DNA of 64,000 nt from Chthoniobacter flavus. Its GTDB lineage: Bacteria; Verrucomicrobiota; Verrucomicrobiia; Chthoniobacterales; JACTMZ01. The stretch lies in contig CAMDUL010000001.1 in assembly GCA_945878135.1 (NCBI GenBank), positions 124,001 through 188,000 of the forward strand, written 5' to 3'. Of the stretch, positions 26,050 to 34,697 are shown piece after piece (position 1 is the stretch's first letter; every line of letters starts with the position of its first letter). The notes under the pieces were generated by a model. It was not told where the DNA came from and made no database searches. It saw only the letters and a list, made by a program, of their open reading frames with translations. A program made the position numbers and the translations under genes.

Positions 26050-26913
26050 ATGTCCGGCGAACTCCTCAAACAGCTCGCCCTGCCCGTCGCCCTCTTCGCC
26101 GTCCTCTTCGGCATGGGCCTCAGCCTCGTCCCCGCGGACTTCCGCCGTGTTGTCCTCAAACCCAAAGCCAAAATCCTCGGCCTCGGTTGCCAACTCCTTC
26201 TGCTTCCCGCCGTCGCCTTCGTCCTCGCCCTGCTTTTCCGCCTGCCCGGCGAAATCGCCGTCGGGCTCATGATCCTCGCCGCCTGCCCGGGCGGCGCGAC
26301 ATCGAACATCATCACACACCTGGCCAAAGGCGACACCGCTTTGTCCGTCACCCTCACCGCCGTCTCCAGCGTGGTCTGCGTTTTCACCATCCCTTGGATC
26401 ACCGCACTGTCCATGGACTGGTTCCTCGGCACCGCCGCCGACGTGCGCCTGCCCTTCTGGAAAACCCTCGGGCAACTCACCCTTGTCACCATCCTCCCCA
26501 TCCTCTGCGGCATGGCCGTGCGCCACGCCCGCCCCGCACTCGCGCACCGGCTCGAGCGTCCGGCCAATATTTTCTCGCTCGTCTTCCTCGCCCTCATCAT
26601 CGCCGCCGCCGTCTCGCGCGAGAAAGACCTCGCCCATCAGTTCGCCGTGGCCGGACCCGCTGCGATCACCCTCAACCTTGTCATGATGCTCCTCGGCTTC
26701 ACCGCCGGCCGCCTTGCCGGCCTGCCCCGCCCGCAACGCGTGACCATCGCCATCGAAACCGGCATCCAGAACGGCACCCTCGCCCTCGGCATCACCCTTG
26801 GGCTCCTCGAAAGCGCCCGCTTTGCCATGCCCGCGGTGGTCTACTCCCTTTTCATGTTCCTCAGCGGCGCTTTCATGATCGCCCGGTTCGGACGCCGCCC
26901 CGCCCACCCGTGA
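26050..26913 (+). CDS. Bile acid:sodium symporter (BASS) family transporter
   Basis: A 287-residue inner-membrane protein with about nine to ten hydrophobic segments. Family markers are FGMGLSLVPADFRRV near the start, ILAACPGGATSNIITHLAKGDTALS (about 77-101, the Na+-binding crossover region) and the repeat-half GIQNGTLALGI (about 237). BASS members import organic anions, small acids or bile salts with sodium; the substrate is unknown. The ATG at 26050 follows the small ORF. Its TGA overlaps the GTG of the amylase gene by four bases, an unusual pairing that may point to a shared role. Confidence 0.9.
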   Translation: MSGELLKQLALPVALFAVLFGMGLSLVPADFRRVVLKPKAKILGLGCQLLLLPAVAFVLALLFRLPGEIAVGLMILAACPGGATSNIITHLAKGDTALSVTLTAVSSVVCVFTIPWITALSMDWFLGTAADVRLPFWKTLGQLTLVTILPILCGMAVRHARPALAHRLERPANIFSLVFLALIIAAAVSREKDLAHQFAVAGPAAITLNLVMMLLGFTAGRLAGLPRPQRVTIAIETGIQNGTLALGITLGLLESARFAMPAVVYSLFMFLSGAFMIARFGRRPAHP

Positions 26914-28463
26914 AACTGGCCACTCTCGGCATCCTTCTCGCTACCCCGCTCGCGGGAGCGGAAACAGCACCCGCAAAGTGGCCGCACGCCGTGACCTACC
27001 AGGTTTTCGTCCGCTCCTTCGCCGACGGCAACAAAGACGGCATCGGCGACTTTCCCGGGCTCACCGCCAAACTCGACTACCTCGCCGACCTCGGCGTGCA
27101 GGCCCTCTGGCTGCTGCCGGTCCATCCCTCGCCGTCCTACCACCAATATGACGTCACCGATTACCGCGCCATCCATCCCGACTACGGCACGATGGAGGAT
27201 TTCGAGACCTTCCTCGCCGCGGCCAAGAAGCGCGGCATGCGCGTCATCCTCGACCTCGTCGTCAACCACACCTCCCGCGGGCACCCGTGGTTCGAGAGCG
27301 CCGCGACCGGACCGGACAACGAATTCTTCGATTATTACGTGTGGAAGAGGCGCGACGAGGTCGGCAGCCTGACCGTCGCGCGAACCGGACCGGACACCGA
27401 CAACCTCCGGCGATGGAACGAAACCCCCGGCGTCGACGACCACTACTACTACGCTTACTTCACCGGCGGCATGCCCGATCTCAATTTCGACAACCCCGAA
27501 GTTCGCCGCGAGATTTATGACATCGGTCGCTTCTGGCTGGAGAAAGGCGTCGACGGCTTCCGCCTTGATGCCGCCAAGCACATTTTCCCCGACGACCGCG
27601 TGGCCGACACCGTCGCTTTCTGGGAGGAATTCCGGGCCGAGATGGAAAAAACCAATTCCGACGTCTTTCTCGTCGGCGAAGTGTGGACCGACGGGAACGA
27701 AGCAAAGCAATACCTCCCCGGCTTGCGCTCGATCTTCAATTTCGAAATGGCCGGTTCCATCCTCGAGGCCGTGTCCAGCGGCCGCGGCACCGGACTGGCC
27801 GCACGCCACGCCGGCCTGCGAAAGCAATACGGCGCCGTCCTTCCGGACTTCATCGACGCCACCTTCCTCTCCAACCACGACCAGAACCGCGTGATGAGCG
27901 TGCTCGGCGACGACGGGGACCGCGCCCGTGTTGCCGCCTCGCTCCTCCTCACCCTGCCCGGTTCGCCTTTCATCTACTACGGTGAGGAAATCGGCATGCG
28001 CGGGCTCAAGCCCGACCCCTTCATCCGCGAGCCCATGCTCTGGCAAGCAAGCCCCGACCCATGGCGCGCCCGGTCGCGCGAGGTTCGTCACAGCAAGGAC
28101 CACAAGGTCGAGCCTGTCGCCGTGCAGGCGCAGGACGGGCCATCGCTGCTCAACCATTACAAATCCCTCATCCGCCTGCGCCGGGACATGCCCACCCTCT
28201 ACGCAGGCGAGCTCGAGCCCTTGGAAGACCTGCACGAACGCCTCGTGGCATTTTTCCGCCGTCACCCGTCCGGCGACGTTCTCGTCGTCCACAACGTTTC
28301 CCGCCGCACCACCACAGTCGAACTGCCGCCCGAAGCCGGAGTATTCCGCCTCCCCGTCTGGTCCTCGCAACCCGGAATCGTTCCGGACGCCGGCCGTCTC
28401 AAGCTTCCGCCTTTTTCCTCGGTCGTGCTCGGGCCTGACGCTCCGCCTACTGCGGACGATTGA
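26910..28463 (+). CDS. Secreted alpha-amylase family (GH13) glycoside hydrolase
   Basis: A 517-residue exported enzyme of glycoside hydrolase family 13 acting on alpha-glucans or short alpha-glucosides. GTG 26910 starts a signal peptide ([16 protein letters not shown]). The GH13 conserved regions appear in order: DLVVNHTS, the nucleophile in GFRLDAAKH (about 216), the acid/base in LVGEVW (about 257) and the transition-state Asp in FLSNHDQNR (about 322). A C-terminal beta domain follows. The oligo-glucosidase-like layout could mean trehalose synthase-like or alpha-glucosidase activity. The ORF-track start at 25896 runs through two other genes. Its 3' end overlaps the convergent PDZ gene by 17 bases. 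Confidence 0.93.
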   Translation: MKLATLGILLATPLAGAETAPAKWPHAVTYQVFVRSFADGNKDGIGDFPGLTAKLDYLADLGVQALWLLPVHPSPSYHQYDVTDYRAIHPDYGTMEDFETFLAAAKKRGMRVILDLVVNHTSRGHPWFESAATGPDNEFFDYYVWKRRDEVGSLTVARTGPDTDNLRRWNETPGVDDHYYYAYFTGGMPDLNFDNPEVRREIYDIGRFWLEKGVDGFRLDAAKHIFPDDRVADTVAFWEEFRAEMEKTNSDVFLVGEVWTDGNEAKQYLPGLRSIFNFEMAGSILEAVSSGRGTGLAARHAGLRKQYGAVLPDFIDATFLSNHDQNRVMSVLGDDGDRARVAASLLLTLPGSPFIYYGEEIGMRGLKPDPFIREPMLWQASPDPWRARSREVRHSKDHKVEPVAVQAQDGPSLLNHYKSLIRLRRDMPTLYAGELEPLEDLHERLVAFFRRHPSGDVLVVHNVSRRTTTVELPPEAGVFRLPVWSSQPGIVPDAGRLKLPPFSSVVLGPDAPPTADD

Positions 28464-29727
28464 TGATTTGCTGGCGTCCGAGCGTCACCGTGCGCGGAGC
28501 CGCTTGTCCGGGCGACTGCACCTGCAAAGACACCTGGGTGTTCGGCTCGCCACGGATCATGCCGATCAACTCGCCCATGCGCACACTCCGCGCGTCGACC
28601 CACGAGCCGTTCGGTCCGCTCACCGCGAGGATGGCATCGCCCGGCTGCAACTGGCCGCTGGCCCCGGCCGGACTGCCGGGAACCACCGCCTCGAGCACGG
28701 GAACGCCTCCGTCCCCGCGGCCCAGACGCGCCCCGATGCCGACGGGCGCCGCGGCCTGGATGCCCTGCTGCGCCGCTTGACGCGACCCTTCGTCCTCCAA
28801 TCCGGAGGCCCACTGCATGGCCGGCACAGTGTCATTCGCGGCCCACTCCTGGGCAATGGTCCGCGCCGCGCGTGCGCGTCCATCCCGCGATTCAGGTGGC
28901 ATACTGGCAAAATTTCGCGCAGCCGCGGCCGGATCGGATGAAGCTTCCACTGCGAGAATGCCGGTCAACATGGCATCACGCAGACCCGGGTCTGCGGTCT
29001 GCGAAGCCAACTGCCGCGCCGCCTCGGGCGATCGGCCAGCCAAATCCGTGGCCACCCGCTCGGCAAACCGTTGCCTCTCCCGTCCACCAAGGCCATCGGC
29101 CAAAGCCAAGGCGGCCGCCGGGTCCGAGGCCGCCATGCTTGTCGCCACGCGCGCCAGCAATTCGGACCGGCGGTTGGCGTCCGTGCTCGACCGCGCCAAC
29201 TCCGCGGCACGGTCCGGTGTGATCATTCCCTTTTCGAGCAGATGGAGCCCGAGGGCCCCCGATGTGCCAAAACGCCAGATGTCGCCGCTCCGGATCAGCT
29301 CCAAGGTACTCACCCCGGACCATTCCTGCAGCAAAGCGAGCATGGCCATATCGCGCATTTCGGCGTCGGGTAACTGCTGCACCTGGGCCAGCGCCACCTC
29401 GGGCCCGAGCGCGGCCAACCGGCGCACGACACCGTCAAGATAGGCCTCGCGCCCCCGCCCGTCCCCGACCGCGGCAAGACCGGCCAGCAGATTCCCCTCG
29501 CCGGCCAGACGGAGAGACGGTGGAGCCGGTCTCTCCCGACCGGGCCGCGGACCGTCAAACGTATCCGCGTCATCTATGGCCGGCTCAGCCGAAGCTGTCG
29601 CGACCGATTCCGTCGCACGACCTTGCGCCACGCCCGCCACCGGCTCTGCCCCGAAGTAAGCCAGACTACCGAAGAGCAGAACCGCCGCCAGGCTGAGAAA
29701 AACAATGATCGCTGCTCCGGGGTTCAT
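28447..29727 (-). CDS. Membrane-anchored PDZ-domain protein
   Basis: A 426-residue protein with a single N-terminal hydrophobic segment (AAIIVFLSLAAVLLFGSLAYF, about 5-25), so probably anchored facing the periplasm. The middle (about 90-310) is a helical array with repeated blocks such as DPAAALALADGLGG and DPGLRDAMLTGILA, reminiscent of HEAT/TPR-like scaffolds. The C-terminal 85 residues form a PDZ domain (VLEAVVPGSPAGASGQLQPGD). There is no protease domain, so a scaffolding or substrate-recognition role is the likeliest inference. Confidence 0.8.
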   Translation of the reverse strand: MNPGAAIIVFLSLAAVLLFGSLAYFGAEPVAGVAQGRATESVATASAEPAIDDADTFDGPRPGRERPAPPSLRLAGEGNLLAGLAAVGDGRGREAYLDGVVRRLAALGPEVALAQVQQLPDAEMRDMAMLALLQEWSGVSTLELIRSGDIWRFGTSGALGLHLLEKGMITPDRAAELARSSTDANRRSELLARVATSMAASDPAAALALADGLGGRERQRFAERVATDLAGRSPEAARQLASQTADPGLRDAMLTGILAVEASSDPAAAARNFASMPPESRDGRARAARTIAQEWAANDTVPAMQWASGLEDEGSRQAAQQGIQAAAPVGIGARLGRGDGGVPVLEAVVPGSPAGASGQLQPGDAILAVSGPNGSWVDARSVRMGELIGMIRGEPNTQVSLQVQSPGQAAPRTVTLGRQQIINRPQ

Positions 29728-29801
29728 GCGACCCTACATAAGTGGCCGCTCCGGGCCGGGGATCAAGAGATACTTGCCGGGCAGCCCCCGCGCCGGGGCG
29801 G

Positions 29802-30434
29802 TCAGACGGCCGCCGTCGCCGTGACCAGCACGTAGCCCGCCGGCGCGTCCGCGCGACGCACAACCAACTCCTGCGCCCCAACCCTGCCGCACGCCGTCTC
29901 GGATTCCATGATCGCCGGGTCGATGCAGGTCAGGGCCAGACCCCGCGCCAGACCCGTCCCGGCGCACTTCATCGCCGCCTCGCGGGCCGCCCAGAGCAGA
30001 AAGAAGGCCTCCTTCTGCTCCGTCGCGGGCCGCGATCTCCAGGCCGCGGATTCATCGGGGTGGAAATAGCGCGCGGCCAAAGCTGTCATGGTGCGCACCG
30101 GACGGATTTCTTCCAGATCAACCCCCACCGCGCCCCGCCCGGTGACCAAGGCCACGTGGTCTCCCGCGTGCGAAAGATTGAAGTCGATGCCAAGGCTGGA
30201 CCGCAACCGCGGCTTCTCTCCAGGCTCTTCGATGAATGCCAACTCCGCGGGGTCGCGTCGGAGCAAACCGGCCAGAACCTTGCGCCGCAACCCGCGGGAG
30301 ACCACGAACCGCGCCCGCAACACCGGATGTTCCATGGCCGAGGCGCGCGATGCTTCCTCCGCACTCAGCCAGGGCTCCCATGACGGAGCCCCCGACAACG
30401 CCACCACGTCGAGCTGGCAAGCGGGCACTTTCAC
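29802..30434 (-). CDS. 4'-phosphopantetheinyl transferase superfamily protein
   Basis: A 210-residue enzyme predicted to transfer phosphopantetheine from CoA onto a carrier-protein serine. The Sfp-type motifs are present: GIDFNLSHAGDHVALV, VGVDLEEIRPV (magnesium site) and LLWAAREAAMKCAGTG, matching the WxxKEAxxKA motif with R in place of the first K. I chose GTG 30434 because it overlaps the epimerase stop by four bases (GTGA) and begins family-like sequence; the ORF-track extension lies inside the epimerase. No PKS, NRPS or fatty-acid cluster is nearby, so its carrier protein is elsewhere. Confidence 0.88.
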   Translation of the reverse strand: MKVPACQLDVVALSGAPSWEPWLSAEEASRASAMEHPVLRARFVVSRGLRRKVLAGLLRRDPAELAFIEEPGEKPRLRSSLGIDFNLSHAGDHVALVTGRGAVGVDLEEIRPVRTMTALAARYFHPDESAAWRSRPATEQKEAFFLLWAAREAAMKCAGTGLARGLALTCIDPAIMESETACGRVGAQELVVRRADAPAGYVLVTATAAV

Positions 30435-31495
30435 CGGCCCGCGGAGACAGCCAGCCACTCCGGATGTTCGCGGGCATGGCGCGCGATCTCCGCGCAAATT
30501 TCGTTCACACCGTGGCGCGGTTTCCAGTCCCACACCGACTCCGCCCGCGTGGCATCAAGCACGACCCAGGGAAGATCGAAAGGACGCGGCGCGAGATCGA
30601 CCGCCACCTCGTGCGGACCGAATTCCGCGGCGCACCAGTCCGACAGCTGGCGCAGGGACAGGGCCGAATCCGCGCCGCCGCCCACGTTGAAGACCCTCTC
30701 CTTCCCCCCGTGTCCCGCCTCCATCTGTTTGAGCAGCAACCCGAGGAGATCGCGCGGATGCAAACAGTCCCGCACTTGGTGCCCCGTCCCGCCGAAGCCG
30801 ATGTATTTGAGCGGCGCCCGCCGCGCCCAGCTGTGGATCCAGTAGCTGAAGATGCCCTGGTCCGGTTTGCCGAACTGGCCCGCGCCGGCCATGACCCCGC
30901 AGCGGTTCACCCACACCGGGAAACCGAAAGCCGCGGCGTATTCCAGCGCCAACTGCTCGCTGGCCAGCTTGCTCGCCCCGTAAAGACTGACCGGCGCCGT
31001 GGTGGAAAATTCTTCGGTCAGGCCCCGCGGACCGCACGCCGTGCCCGTTCCGCGCAGCACAAACCTTCCGTTCTCCGCCTCGACCGGAAGCGCGCACAAA
31101 GCCGGGATCGAATACACCCGGCTCGTGCTCAAAAGAATCATTCCCGCGGCCTCACGCTTGCACACCTCGAGCAAATTGACCGTGCCCCACAGATTGTGCT
31201 CCAGCAATTCCCGGCTGCTTGTCTTGCCGTCGACCCCCGCCAGCACACTCGGATTGGCCGCCGCATCGATCAGCCAATCCACCCCGCGCACGTGCTCCAA
31301 GTCGGACTCCCGCCGCACGTCCCCGGGCCGGAAATCGACCCCGGCGGACTCGACCCTTGCCCGGTTCAACTCACTCCCCGGGCGGCTGAAATTGTCGCAG
31401 CCCGATACCGCGTGACCCCGCTCGCGCAAACCCAAGGCCAGTTCGGACCCGACAAATCCGCAAACGCCGCTGATGAAAACGCGCATGCAGACCAC
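30431..31495 (-). CDS. NAD-dependent epimerase/dehydratase (CDP-paratose/tyvelose epimerase-like)
   Basis: A 354-residue extended-SDR enzyme acting on nucleotide sugars. The Rossmann motif GVCGFVG (about 10-16) is at the N-terminus. The catalytic pair is YGASK (about 172) with STSRVY upstream. FNVGGGADSALSLRQLSDW resembles the C-terminal segment of CDP-paratose 2-epimerases, which makes that subfamily plausible but not proven. ATG 31486 (MRVFISG) is an equally good start. It is translationally coupled to the phosphopantetheinyl transferase downstream. Confidence 0.87.
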   Translation of the reverse strand: MVCMRVFISGVCGFVGSELALGLRERGHAVSGCDNFSRPGSELNRARVESAGVDFRPGDVRRESDLEHVRGVDWLIDAAANPSVLAGVDGKTSSRELLEHNLWGTVNLLEVCKREAAGMILLSTSRVYSIPALCALPVEAENGRFVLRGTGTACGPRGLTEEFSTTAPVSLYGASKLASEQLALEYAAAFGFPVWVNRCGVMAGAGQFGKPDQGIFSYWIHSWARRAPLKYIGFGGTGHQVRDCLHPRDLLGLLLKQMEAGHGGKERVFNVGGGADSALSLRQLSDWCAAEFGPHEVAVDLAPRPFDLPWVVLDATRAESVWDWKPRHGVNEICAEIARHAREHPEWLAVSAGR

Positions 31496-31632
31496 TCTAC
31501 AGGAACAACAGGAAGCCTGTCACCGCCCAAGGCGGGGCCGGGCTGGCGGGAAAAAACCGGCTATGACACGCAGGGGAATTGCCGGAACCGCGCCCGTCGA
31601 GTCCCATGGGCCCCGTGCCACTCCCACCCGCC

Positions 31633-31836
31633 TCACCTCGCCTGATCGACCGGCGTAGCTTCGGTGTATTCCACGGTTTCGCGGACCACCAAACCGCTCT
31701 GCATGGCCCGCTCGAGCACGAGACTCATGTAACGGTGGCGCGTCATGCCCGACTGCTCGGCCAAGGCATCAAGCCTTTTGACTTCTTTCGGGGTCAGGCG
31801 GACGGTGACCGGCCGGGCTGGGTGGATTTTCGTCAT
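31633..31836 (-). CDS. Ribbon-helix-helix (CopG-type) DNA-binding protein, orphan
   Basis: A 67-residue protein. PVTVRLTPKEVKRLDALAEQ is a ribbon-helix-helix strand and first helix, followed by a second helix (MTRHRYMSLVLERAMQSG). The CopG/MetJ-Arc group contains antitoxins and small repressors. No toxin ORF lies next to it; downstream are only about 135 bases without a gene. It diverges from another RHH-like gene at 31939 across an AT-rich region. Confidence 0.78.
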   Translation of the reverse strand: MTKIHPARPVTVRLTPKEVKRLDALAEQSGMTRHRYMSLVLERAMQSGLVVRETVEYTEATPVDQAR

Positions 31837-31938
31837 GATGGCAAGGTGGCTGGTGAGGATTGTAAGATAATGCCGATGCCTTCGTGTTCAATAAGTTTAT
31901 GATTGCCTGCATATTATGAACGTAATACATAGCGAACG
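31837..31938. promoter_or_regulatory. AT-rich divergent promoter region between two RHH genes
   Basis: These 102 bases are clearly poorer in GC than the surroundings. They contain an imperfect inverted repeat, GTTTATGAT and ATTATGAAC (7 of 9 matched, 9-base spacer), at about 31896-31922, and an outer GTTCA/TGAAC. An autoregulatory operator for one or both RHH proteins is a reasonable inference; I could not place confident -35/-10 boxes. Confidence 0.4.
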
Positions 31939-32121
31939 ATGAGCAACCTCCACGAAGCGGGCAGCGCGTCCGAAGAACTCGTCCTCGACAACCTTGCCTC
32001 CGAACTTCAAGAGGCCCTCGACGCTTCCGCCAGCCAGAACGGTCGCAGCCTCCATGAGGAAGCCGAGCATATCATCCGCTCCCACCTCAACGGCGGTGAC
32101 GCGCCACCGCCGGGAACCTGA
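31939..32121 (+). CDS. FitA/VapB-type Arc-like antitoxin, orphan
   Basis: A 60-residue protein. LVLDNLASELQEALDASASQNGRSLHEEAEHIIRSHL fits the FitA-like RHH pattern (strand, helix, AxxxGRSxxEEA, helix). Members usually form toxin-antitoxin pairs with a downstream PIN-domain VapC. No PIN toxin follows: the next gene converges from the other strand 12 bases later. It is therefore an orphan, either a regulator or a remnant. Confidence 0.75.
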   Translation: MSNLHEAGSASEELVLDNLASELQEALDASASQNGRSLHEEAEHIIRSHLNGGDAPPPGT

Positions 32122-32133
32122 TCCGCCCCGCGA

Positions 32134-32919
32134 TCAGGCCATCAGTCTCCGGACCACGGCGGACTCCGCGGAAAGTCTGGCCGGGTCATCCCCCGGAACA
32201 AATTCGAGCAAACTGTCCGGATGACGGCCGGCCGCCTGCATCGTGGCAAACCAACGCCGCCACGGCGTTTCCCCCTCGGACAGCGGACGACGGTCGATCG
32301 GGTCTCCCGGCAACCAGTGGAAAACATGGACGTGCGCGAGGCGCGGCAGGACGACCCGCAGGCTGCGGTCTTGCTGCTCCGCATCCAACGACACCAGCGG
32401 TTGCCACAGGCTGTCGATGTTCGGGTGCGGCAGGGCCGCGAGCAACTTGGCCGCGGCTTCGGCATTGTCGTTCAAGGTCCCGTCGTGGAATTCGAAAGCG
32501 AGGCGCACACCCTGCTTCGCCGCCCGGTCGGCCACCCGGTTTGCCTCGTCGCAGACCCGCGCGAAATAGGCCTTGTCCGCCGCACCGGACCCGCGGGTCC
32601 CGGCCCAGACGCGGATCGACGGCGCCCCCACCGCCGCGGCGGTGGCCAAGACGTCGGCAAAGCCGGGCTTGCCGTCTTCCCCCTCGTGGCCCACGCGGTA
32701 GTAGGACCCGTAGCAAACCGTCTCCAGCCCCGCTTCGCGCGTGAGCTCCGCGATTTCGCGGGCCCGCTTGGTGTCGCCGGCCGGCACGTGCACGTCTCCA
32801 CCCCACTCGAGCACTTGCAACCCGGCCCCCCGGGCCAACTCGAGGATTTCTTCCGGCGACAGCTGGCGAAAAGTCACCGTGACCAGCCCGGCGCGACCTT
32901 CCTTCCTCATCGGCTTCAC
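32134..32919 (-). CDS. Sugar phosphate isomerase/epimerase (xylose isomerase-like TIM barrel)
   Basis: A 261-residue TIM-barrel protein of the AP endonuclease 2/xylose isomerase-like group. Markers are VTVTFRQLSPEEILELARGAG near the N-terminus, IRVWAGTRGS, LAFEFHDGTLND (metal-ligand Glu and His), VHVFHW and LLEFVPGDD. Such proteins isomerise or epimerise keto sugars and their phosphates. It is the last gene of the uronate-type operon and overlaps the KDPG aldolase by four bases (GTGA at 32916-32919); ATG 32910 is the alternative start. The ORF-track start at 33840 runs through two other genes. It is a candidate for the missing 4-deoxy-hexulosuronate isomerase step, which is inference only. 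Confidence 0.85.
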   Translation of the reverse strand: MKPMRKEGRAGLVTVTFRQLSPEEILELARGAGLQVLEWGGDVHVPAGDTKRAREIAELTREAGLETVCYGSYYRVGHEGEDGKPGFADVLATAAAVGAPSIRVWAGTRGSGAADKAYFARVCDEANRVADRAAKQGVRLAFEFHDGTLNDNAEAAAKLLAALPHPNIDSLWQPLVSLDAEQQDRSLRVVLPRLAHVHVFHWLPGDPIDRRPLSEGETPWRRWFATMQAAGRHPDSLLEFVPGDDPARLSAESAVVRRLMA

Positions 32920-33578
32920 GGGCTGCGGCGCACTGCCAATTGGCGCGCGGCGCGGGCGTTCGATTCGATGGCCGGCCAGTCGCGGGCCTTGATGGCCTCG
33001 CGCGGCGCGATCCATGAACCGCCGATGGCCGCGATGAGCGGATCGGCAAGATAACCGGCCGCATTGAGCGCGGTCAGACCGCCCAATGGGATGTAGCGCA
33101 GACCGAGGTGCGCGTAGGGCGCGGCCATGGCGCGCAAGTAAGGCAGACCGCCGAGTTGCTCGGCGGGGAAAAATTTCAGCAGCTGTGCGCCATGCTCCAG
33201 CGCCGTCTCGATATCGCTCGGCGTGGCGATGCCCGGACCGAAAGAAAAGCCCGCCTCGCGCGCCGAAGCCAGCAGCCGCGGATTGCAACCGGGCGAAACA
33301 CCGAAGGCCGCCCCGGCCTCCCGCGCGGCCTGAAGCTGCTCGAGCGTCAAAATCGTGCCGATCCCCGCGGTCATCCCCGGCACATCGCGCCGGATGGCCC
33401 GCAGCGCGTCGAGCGCGGCGGGCGTGCGCAGGGTCAACTCCATCACTTCGATTCCACCAGCGAGCAAAGCCCGGGCCAAAGGAGTGGCATCGTTGGCGTC
33501 GTCGACAACCAGCACCGCAACGACCCCGGCAGCAGCAATTTTGTCGGCCAAAGTCTGATTGAAAAGCGGCTGGCTCAT
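32916..33578 (-). CDS. eda: KDPG/KHG aldolase
   Basis: A 220-residue class I aldolase splitting 2-keto-3-deoxy-6-phosphogluconate into pyruvate and glyceraldehyde-3-phosphate. The catalytic Glu and Arg are in VMELTLRTP (about 45-53), the Schiff-base Lys in LLKFFPAEQLGG (about 130), and PLGGLTALNAAGYL is the phosphate-binding segment. Length and order fit Eda. It follows the sugar kinase by six bases, giving the phosphorylation and cleavage steps side by side. Confidence 0.94.
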   Translation of the reverse strand: MSQPLFNQTLADKIAAAGVVAVLVVDDANDATPLARALLAGGIEVMELTLRTPAALDALRAIRRDVPGMTAGIGTILTLEQLQAAREAGAAFGVSPGCNPRLLASAREAGFSFGPGIATPSDIETALEHGAQLLKFFPAEQLGGLPYLRAMAAPYAHLGLRYIPLGGLTALNAAGYLADPLIAAIGGSWIAPREAIKARDWPAIESNARAARQLAVRRSP

Positions 33579-33584
33579 GGTGGT

Positions 33585-34685
33585 TCAACGTTCGACGCGC
33601 GCCCCGCCGCCGCCCGCGAGCTTCTTCACTTCGGCCAGTGACACCATCGAGGTGTCGCCGGGTGTGGTCATGGCCAGCGCACCGTGCGCCGCTCCGTAAT
33701 CGACCGCGGTCTGCGGATCGGCCCCGGAGAGAAAACCATAGATCAAACCGGAGGCGAAACTGTCCCCGCCGCCCACGCGGTCCATGATCTCGAGAGCCGG
33801 ACGGTGTTTCGCTTCGTAAAATTTGCCGCCCGCCCAGCAAATTGCGCCCCAGTCGTTGACCGTGGCACTGCGCACCGCGCGCAGCGTCGTGGCCACCGCT
33901 GTGAAATTCGGATACTCCGCGACGGCCCGCGTGATCATTTTCTTGAAGCTATCGACCTCGAGGTTCGTCAGATTGTCGTCGGCACCTTCGACCTCGAGTC
34001 CGAGGCACGCGGTGAAATCCTCCTCGTTGCCGATCATCACATCGACATGGCGGGCGACGCGGCGGTTGACCTCGCGGGCTTTGTCCTGTCCGCCGATCGA
34101 TTTCCAGAGCGATGGACGGTAATTGAGATCGTACGACACCACCACGCCGTGCTCGCGCGCTTTGGCCGTTGCCTCGACCACCAGTTCGGCGGTGGTCTCG
34201 CTCAAGGCCGCGAAGATCCCGCCGGTGTGGAACCAGCGCGTGCCGAGACGGCCGAAAATCTCGTCCCAGTCGAAATCGCCGGGCTTGAGTTGCGACGCGG
34301 CGGCGAGTCCGCGGTCGGACACGCCGACCGCCCCGCGCACGCCGAAACCGCGCTCGGTGAAATTCAGCCCGTTGCGCACCGTGCGGCCGATGCCGTCATA
34401 GGGCACCCACTTGACCAGTGACAAGTCGACCCCGCCCTGCAGGATGAAATCCTCGAGCAAACGCCCGATGTCATTGTCGGCGAAGGCGGAGACGAGAGCG
34501 GTGCGCTGGCCGAAGCAGCGACGCAATCCGCGCGCCACATTGTATTCCCCCCCACCCTCCCACGCGCGGAACTGCCGGGCCGTGCGGATGCGGCCCTCGC
34601 CCGGATCGAGACGGAGCATGACCTCGCCGAGGGAGATCTCGTCGAAGCGGACCCCGGCAGCCGGACGCAGATCGAACAAACTCAC
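33585..34685 (-). CDS. kdgK: PfkB-family sugar kinase, probable 2-keto-3-deoxygluconate kinase
   Basis: A 366-residue ribokinase-fold kinase. The sugar-binding signature is GGGEYNVARGLRRCFG (about 45-60) and the ATP/anion-hole motif is VGGGDSFASGLIYGF near 305. Together with the adjacent KDPG aldolase this supports KDG as substrate, giving KDPG. It is somewhat longer than typical KdgK (about 310-340), with an insertion around the lid and a Gly-rich tail (KKLAGGGGARVER). The 12-base gap to the oxidoreductase upstream implies one transcript. Confidence 0.87.
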   Translation of the reverse strand: MSLFDLRPAAGVRFDEISLGEVMLRLDPGEGRIRTARQFRAWEGGGEYNVARGLRRCFGQRTALVSAFADNDIGRLLEDFILQGGVDLSLVKWVPYDGIGRTVRNGLNFTERGFGVRGAVGVSDRGLAAASQLKPGDFDWDEIFGRLGTRWFHTGGIFAALSETTAELVVEATAKAREHGVVVSYDLNYRPSLWKSIGGQDKAREVNRRVARHVDVMIGNEEDFTACLGLEVEGADDNLTNLEVDSFKKMITRAVAEYPNFTAVATTLRAVRSATVNDWGAICWAGGKFYEAKHRPALEIMDRVGGGDSFASGLIYGFLSGADPQTAVDYGAAHGALAMTTPGDTSMVSLAEVKKLAGGGGARVER

Positions 34686-34697
34686 GTCGGGAGGTTC

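Noticed and set aside
25896-26909. N-terminal 338 residues of the amylase ORF as listed in the track
   Set aside because: This part is an Arg/Pro-rich shadow of the small ORF and the BASS gene; the signal peptide at GTG 26910 marks the true start.
31496-31632. Possible toxin gene beside the CopG-type protein
   Set aside because: The 137-base gap holds only a short CCGCC/GGCGG hairpin and no ORF with toxin features.
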